Assembly: GCA_025964695.1 (NCBI GenBank)
Contig: JAOPYK010000017.1
Location: forward strand, 17,176 to 81,175
Direction of reading: 5' to 3'
DNA length: 64,000 nt
DNA from: Streptosporangiaceae bacterium
GTDB taxonomy: Bacteria; Actinomycetota; Actinomycetes; Streptosporangiales; Streptosporangiaceae
The notes below the pieces were generated by a model. It was not told the origin of the DNA. It made no database searches and saw only the letters and a program-made list of their open reading frames with translations. Shown one piece after another: positions 60,170-64,000 of this stretch (positions within the stretch are counted from its first letter, which is position 1; each line of letters opens with the position of its first letter). A program made the translations under genes and the position numbers.

Positions 60170-60909
60170 CCCGTCGCCTCGACCGGCTCCGCCGCCGCGA
60201 TCTGTGCGAGGGTGCGATGGAACGTCTCCGTCGCACCCAGGACCTCGGCGAGGTGCCGCTCCACCAGCGGGAGGGTTTCCGCGACCCCGACCGGCCTGCC
60301 CAGCTCACGCGAGAGCGAGGTGGCCTCGACGTCGCGGATCCCGCACGCCACGATCTTGTCGAACCACGACAGGTCGCAGTCGCAGTTCAGCTGGAACCCG
60401 TGCATGGTCACGCCACGGGAGACCCGGATGCCGATCGAGGCGACCTTGCGGTCGGGCACCTGCGGCAGGCCCGCCACCGTGAGCGATGACGTCGCCGCTG
60501 CGCCGCGCACCCAGACGCCGCTGCGCCCCTCGACCCGGGTGGCCGCCACGCCGAGATCGGCGCAGGTGCGGATGAGCATCTCCTCGATCAGCCGGACGTA
60601 GGCCACGACGTCGATCGGATCGGGCAGCCTGAGGATCGGATAGCCCATGAGCATGCCCGGGCCATGCCAGGTCAGCTTGCCGCCGCGGTCGACGTCGATG
60701 ATCGGCGCGCCGGGGTCACCGAACGGGCGGTCCATCGGCTCGGTGCGCTTGCCGGCGGTGTAGACCGCCGGATGCTCCAGCAGCAGGCAGACGTCGGCGA
60801 GCTCGCCGGCCACCCGCTGCTCGTGGGTGCGCCGCTGCAGATCCCAGGCCTCCTGGTACGGAACCGCGCGCTCGCCGAACCCGGCATGAACGAAGATCAG
60901 ATCCTTCAC
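60151..60909 (-). CDS. lipB: Octanoyl-[acyl carrier protein] transferase
   Basis: The 252-residue transferase moves octanoyl groups from ACP to lipoyl domains. The RGGKLTWHGPGMLMGYPIL motif, the catalytic Lys in DRKVASIGIRVSRGV, the VTMHGFQLNCDCDL loop and the catalytic Cys in KIVACGIRDVEATSL are present. It provides the substrate for LipA encoded on the same strand downstream. The C-terminal codons overlap the convergent DUF1877 gene by 19 bases. Confidence 0.95.
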   Translation of the reverse strand: MKDLIFVHAGFGERAVPYQEAWDLQRRTHEQRVAGELADVCLLLEHPAVYTAGKRTEPMDRPFGDPGAPIIDVDRGGKLTWHGPGMLMGYPILRLPDPIDVVAYVRLIEEMLIRTCADLGVAATRVEGRSGVWVRGAAATSSLTVAGLPQVPDRKVASIGIRVSRGVTMHGFQLNCDCDLSWFDKIVACGIRDVEATSLSRELGRPVGVAETLPLVERHLAEVLGATETFHRTLAQIAAAEPVEATGQPITL

Positions 60910-60998
60910 GGATACAGCCTACGTGTGCTCATGGGGGGCCGTTCCTCCCGTACGTCGCCGATTCGCGGCAGATGGATTCCGGGGCGGATGGACGCGGG

Positions 60999-61736
60999 TC
61001 AGGACGAAGCCAGCAGACGCGGTTCGATGCGGGTCTCCTTGGCGCCACCCGATCCGTCCGGCTCGATCCGGTACGCGCCGGCGCTCCTCCGGTAGGACAC
61101 CGCCTGGACGAACTCGGTACCGACGTAGTGCAGGCCCACCGCCTCGTCGGCGGCGTACCCCTCTGGCAGGGTGCCCTCGCCGATCAGCTGCTGGAGCAGC
61201 GGCCTGCGCTGGGCGTCGCTGTCGTAGTGCACGCCGCAGGAGTAGGGCAGGAAGCCGAGCCCGTCGGTCAGCGGCCGCAGCTGCGGCCCGAAGGAGTCGG
61301 TGTTGCCGCCGGCGTGCCAGCACAGGGCGCCCGCGCTCTGTCCGGACAGCACCACCCCTGACTCCCACGCCTCGCGGAGGATGTCGTCGAGGCCGTGCAG
61401 CCGCCACAGTGCCAGCAGGTTGGCCACACTGCCGCCGCCGACGTACACCAGGTCCTGGTTGAGCAGATGGCCGCGCACGTCCGCGACATTGGGCATCGGG
61501 AACAGCGCCAGATGGCTGATCTCGGCGTCCAGCTGGGAGAACGCGGCATAGAAACGGGCGACGTACTCGGTGCTGTCGCCCACCGCGGTGGACAGGAAGC
61601 ACACCCGGGGGCGGTCCTGGCCGGTGAGGTCGACCGCGTACCGCAGCAGCGGGCTGGGCGTCAGGCCGTAACGATCGTCCGGGATGAAGCTGCCGCCGCC
61701 GATGGCCAGGATGTGCGGCTGTCCGTCAGTGCTCAT
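60999..61736 (-). CDS. Peptidase E-like protein (S51 family)
   Basis: The 245-residue protein has a class-I glutamine-amidotransferase-like fold of S51 dipeptidases: ILAIGGGSFIPDDRYG, VYVGGGSVANLLALW and the nucleophile elbow VLSGQSAGALCWHAGG with catalytic Ser. The following SCGVHYDSD carries the His of the dyad. Peptidase E cleaves Asp-X dipeptides; cyanophycinase-like activity is an alternative. It precedes lipB on the same strand by 89 bases. Confidence 0.88.
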   Translation of the reverse strand: MSTDGQPHILAIGGGSFIPDDRYGLTPSPLLRYAVDLTGQDRPRVCFLSTAVGDSTEYVARFYAAFSQLDAEISHLALFPMPNVADVRGHLLNQDLVYVGGGSVANLLALWRLHGLDDILREAWESGVVLSGQSAGALCWHAGGNTDSFGPQLRPLTDGLGFLPYSCGVHYDSDAQRRPLLQQLIGEGTLPEGYAADEAVGLHYVGTEFVQAVSYRRSAGAYRIEPDGSGGAKETRIEPRLLASS

Positions 61737-61862
61737 GCGCTCACTCCCGCTCGATGCTCATTTCTGGTCACCGTACGACTACGCAGCGGTGAAAGCGGGC
61801 GCTTTTAGGGATTCTTGTGGCTTCCTAGCTTTCCGGGTGCCGGCTTCCTCGGTCCAGGCTTC

Positions 61863-62756
61863 CTAGGTCCGCAGAACGCCGCCGAGGGCGCTGTCGACAT
61901 CGGGGTACTCGAAGGTGAAGCCGGCCTCCGTCAGTCTGCGGGGGACGACCCGCTGGCTGACCAGGGCGCCCTCGTCGGCGAACTGCCCCAGCGCGAGCCT
62001 GAGCGCGACCGATGGTACGGGCAGCACGGCAGGCCGGTGCACCGCCTTCCCGACCGCCTTGGTGTAGTCGGCGTTGGTCACCGGATGCGGAGCCGTCACG
62101 TTCACCGGGCCTTCGAGATCGTCGCGGTCGATCAGAAGACGCAGCGCGGCCACCTGGTCCGGCAGCGAGATCCAGCTCATCCACTGGCGGCCGTTGCCGA
62201 GGGGACCGCCCACTCCGAGCTTGAACAGCGGCAGCACCTTGCCGAGCAGCCCGCCGTGCCGGGCCAGCACGAGCCCGGTCCGCGGATGGACGACCCGGAT
62301 GCCCGCGGCCGCGGCGGGCGCGGCCGCGGCCTCCCACTCGCCGACCACCCCGGCCAGGAACCCGGCCCCCTGAGCCCCGGACTCGTCGGTCTCCCGGTCG
62401 CCGGTGTCACCGTAGAAGCCGACCGCCGACCCGGAGACCAGCACCCGCGGCGGGCGGCCGAGCCCGGCCAGCGCCTCGGCCAGGGTCCGGGTGCCCGCTG
62501 TCCGGCTGTCGCGGATCCGCTCCTTGTACGACTCGGTCCACCGATGATCCCCGACCCCCGCGCCGGCGAGATGGACCACCGCGTCCAGCCCTTCCAGCGC
62601 TTTCGTGTCGACGGCTCCATGCGGGTCCCAGCGGGCCTCCTCCGGCCCGTGCGGCTCGTGCCGGACCATCCGTATGACCTCGTGCCCGTCTTCACGGAGA
62701 TGCCGGCTGAGCGCCGAGCCGATCAGCCCCGACGCGCCGGTGATCGCAACCCTCAT
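61863..62756 (-). CDS. TIGR01777 family epimerase (SDR39U1-like)
   Basis: The 297-residue protein has the extended-SDR loop RVAITGASGLIGSALSRHLR, VVHLAGAGVGDHRWTESYKE, the RVLVSGSAVGFYGDTGD signature and VVHPRTGLVLARHGG. A C-terminal DUF1731 domain (residues ~235-290, LPVPSVALRLALGQFADEGA) follows. Members are predicted nucleoside-sugar epimerases, some linked to cell division; the substrate is unknown. It lies 126 bases upstream of the peptidase E gene in the transcribed direction. Confidence 0.9.
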   Translation of the reverse strand: MRVAITGASGLIGSALSRHLREDGHEVIRMVRHEPHGPEEARWDPHGAVDTKALEGLDAVVHLAGAGVGDHRWTESYKERIRDSRTAGTRTLAEALAGLGRPPRVLVSGSAVGFYGDTGDRETDESGAQGAGFLAGVVGEWEAAAAPAAAAGIRVVHPRTGLVLARHGGLLGKVLPLFKLGVGGPLGNGRQWMSWISLPDQVAALRLLIDRDDLEGPVNVTAPHPVTNADYTKAVGKAVHRPAVLPVPSVALRLALGQFADEGALVSQRVVPRRLTEAGFTFEYPDVDSALGGVLRT

Positions 62757-62810
62757 CTCGCCAGACTATGCCGACCTCCTGGGCCCGAGCGGCCGCGCAT
62801 GGATGTGTCG

Positions 62811-62848
62811 GGCTCAGGTAGGGCTCAGGTCGGGCTCAGGTAGGGCTC
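62811..62848. repeat. 11-base tandem repeat, 3.5 copies
   Basis: GGCTCAGGTAG (62811-62821), GGCTCAGGTCG (62822-62832), GGCTCAGGTAG (62833-62843) and a partial GGCTC follow without gap. The array overlaps the stop codon of the FAD-oxidase pseudogene. Confidence 0.85.
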
Positions 62849-63112
62849 GAAGACGCCCTTGGGGTCACGCGCCGCCCGGATCGCCCGCAGGCGCTCCCAA
62901 TCGGCCGGCGTGTACGAGCCCGCGGCCCGGAGGGACTCGCCAGGAGATCCGTCTCGGCGACGTAGTGCCCGGTCCCGAGAGGTTCGACCGTCCGCATGGT
63001 CTCGCGAGCCGACGGCCGTTCACCTCGTCCCGGCCGGGTCGTCCCAGATTGCATAGCAGACGAGGTAGGTCGTGCCGAGTGCGGAGAACGCCATGTCACC
63101 GTCAATGCGCTA
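62825..63112 (-). pseudogene. Frameshifted C-terminus of a BBE-type FAD-linked oxidase
   Basis: On the minus strand three frames in turn give FSALGTTYLVCYAIWDDPAG, then ETMRTVEPLGTGHYVAETDL, then DWERLRAIRAARDPKGVFEP with a terminal YLSPT. Together they form the berberine-bridge (BBE) C-terminus of FAD-binding oxidoreductases, including GHYVAETDLL. At least two frameshifts and the lack of any FAD-binding domain show the gene is broken and truncated. Confidence 0.65.
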
Positions 63113-63135
63113 GAACACACTCCTGGCACAACACT

Positions 63136-63178
63136 CCCTAACCCCCTCACCACTCGTGCGGCGGTGAGGGGGTTAGGG
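63136..63178 (-). terminator. Strong hairpin terminator after sucB
   Basis: CCCTAACCCCCTCACC (63136-63151) and GGTGAGGGGGTTAGGG (63163-63178) are perfect 16-base complements around an 11-base loop, 15 bases beyond the sucB stop. It is the longest perfect stem seen in the window. Confidence 0.85.
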
Positions 63179-63192
63179 CGTCGGACGGGAGG

Positions 63193-64000
63193 TCAGCCCA
63201 CGCCGAGCTCGGCCTCGAACTTGCCCTCCTCGAGCCGGTGCTTGACCGTCTGGAGGAAACGGGCGGCGTCGGCGCCGTCGACCAGCCGGTGGTCGTAGCT
63301 CAGCGCCAGGTAGACCATCGACCGGATGGCGATGACCTCTCCCAGGTCGGGATCGTCGACGACCACCGGGCGGCGGACGACCGCGCCCGTGCCCAGCATG
63401 CCGACCTGCGGCTGATTGAGGATCGGCGTGTCGAACAGCGCGCCGCGGCTGCCGGTGTTGGTCAGCGTGAAGGTGCCCCCGCTGAGCTCGTCCGGGCTCA
63501 CCTTGTTACCGCGGGTACGGTCCGCCAGATCGGCGATCTTGTGTGCCAGCCCGGCCAGGTTGAGGTCCCCGGCGTTCTTGATCACCGGGACCATCAGGCC
63601 CTTCTCGGCGTCCACCGCGATACCGAGGTGCTCGGCGTCGTGGTAGGTGACCTCGTTGGCCTGGGAGTCGATGACCGCGTTGAGCTTGGGGTGCTGCTTG
63701 AGCGCCTCGATGGCCGCTTTCGCGAAGAACGGCAGGAAGGACAGCTTGACACCCTCGCGGGTGAGGAAGTCCTTCTTGGCCGCATCACGCAGCCGGGCGA
63801 TCTTGGTGACGTCGACCTCGACCACGGTGGTGAGCTGCGCTGAGACCTGCAGCGACTCGACCATCCGCTTGGCGATCGTCTGCCGGATGCGCGACATCTT
63901 CTCGGTCTTGCCGCGCAACTGCGCGGCCTCCGGTGACGGGCCGGCGACCTGGGCGGCCTGGGCGGCCTGCGCCACCGGGGCCGCGGCGGGAGCCGCGGCC
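63193..64000 (-). CDS. sucB: 2-oxoglutarate dehydrogenase E2 (dihydrolipoyl succinyltransferase), C-terminal part
   Basis: The frame is open to the window edge, so the lipoyl domains lie outside. The visible 269 residues contain the end of an Ala/Pro linker and a short peripheral subunit-binding remainder. The catalytic domain follows ([59 protein letters not shown]) with the catalytic His and Asp of HxxxDG. It transfers succinyl groups to CoA in the TCA cycle and is a substrate of the lipoylation enzymes encoded upstream (lipA, lipB). A perfect 16-bp hairpin ends the transcript. Confidence 0.93.
   Translation of the reverse strand, partial: AAAPAAAPVAQAAQAAQVAGPSPEAAQLRGKTEKMSRIRQTIAKRMVESLQVSAQLTTVVEVDVTKIARLRDAAKKDFLTREGVKLSFLPFFAKAAIEALKQHPKLNAVIDSQANEVTYHDAEHLGIAVDAEKGLMVPVIKNAGDLNLAGLAHKIADLADRTRGNKVSPDELSGGTFTLTNTGSRGALFDTPILNQPQVGMLGTGAVVRRPVVVDDPDLGEVIAIRSMVYLALSYDHRLVDGADAARFLQTVKHRLEEGKFEAELGVG

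Overview
The window is high-GC actinomycete DNA with dense, short-spaced and often overlapping genes, frequent GTG starts, and several start codons that sit 6-7 bases after a TANNNT -10 box (leaderless transcripts). Actinobacterial hallmarks include a DUF4191-lipA-lipB-sucB block, a glnA2-glnE-RDD-glnA block with GlnR boxes, an F420-dependent NADPH reductase, a DUF5685 protein and a CopD-CtaG fusion. A filamentous actinomycete of the Streptosporangiales type fits best; that placement is inference, because no rRNA gene or other typing marker is present.

Layout. 1-9.5 kb: end of a Rossmann-fold gene, then one long minus-strand purine catabolic locus (uraD, uraH, uricase, three xanthine dehydrogenase subunits with an 8-oxoguanine-deaminase-like amidohydrolase between them, and an NCS2 permease). 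It is divergent from its probable regulator PucR (9.5-11.1 kb). Together these take xanthine and 8-oxoguanine through urate to allantoin. 11.1-12.6 kb: a 39-codon gene for a secreted Cys-Cys-ended peptide, divergent from a regulator with an XRE-type HTH and TPR-like repeats. This looks like an unreported peptide-sensing pair and is the most interesting item in the window. 12.7-15.8 kb: DUF5685 protein with a Cys-rich tail, and an acyl-CoA-ligase-like enzyme with a pentapeptide-repeat insert and an 18-bp palindromic operator. 16.1-20.9 kb: CopC, CopD-CtaG, and a two-component system. 21-29.3 kb: housekeeping and small hypothetical genes (SDR, HtrA-like protease, map, npdG, a winged-helix plus membrane-protein pair, panB). 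29.4-31.7 kb: drug exporter with its TetR regulator and two operator-like repeats. 32-40.4 kb: two divergent HlyD-type adaptors, an ABC exporter (MacB type), a DUF5666-like protein, an OmpR/histidine-kinase pair and a lipoprotein.

40.5-53.7 kb: PAS/GAF/SpoIIE phosphatase, nadE, a lipoprotein, an orphan terpene synthase, then the nitrogen block: glnA2 (Trp in place of the adenylylation Tyr), glnE, an RDD protein and glnA (adenylylation Tyr present). Both glutamine synthetase genes have GlnR-type boxes. 53.7-55.7 kb is a scarred accessory stretch: tyrosine-integrase tail, intact SDR and OsmC genes, PAP2 tail. 55.7-64 kb: a dimethylformamidase-like lipoprotein, DUF4191, lipA, a YbjQ-like protein, DUF1877, lipB, a peptidase-E-like protein, a TIGR01777 epimerase, a broken FAD oxidase and the start-side-truncated sucB.

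Gene debris is common: tails of VOC, ArsR, TnpB, integrase, PAP2 and BBE-type FAD oxidase genes, plus two IS200/IS605-type right-end footprints. No rRNA, complete tRNA, CRISPR array or intact transposase was seen.
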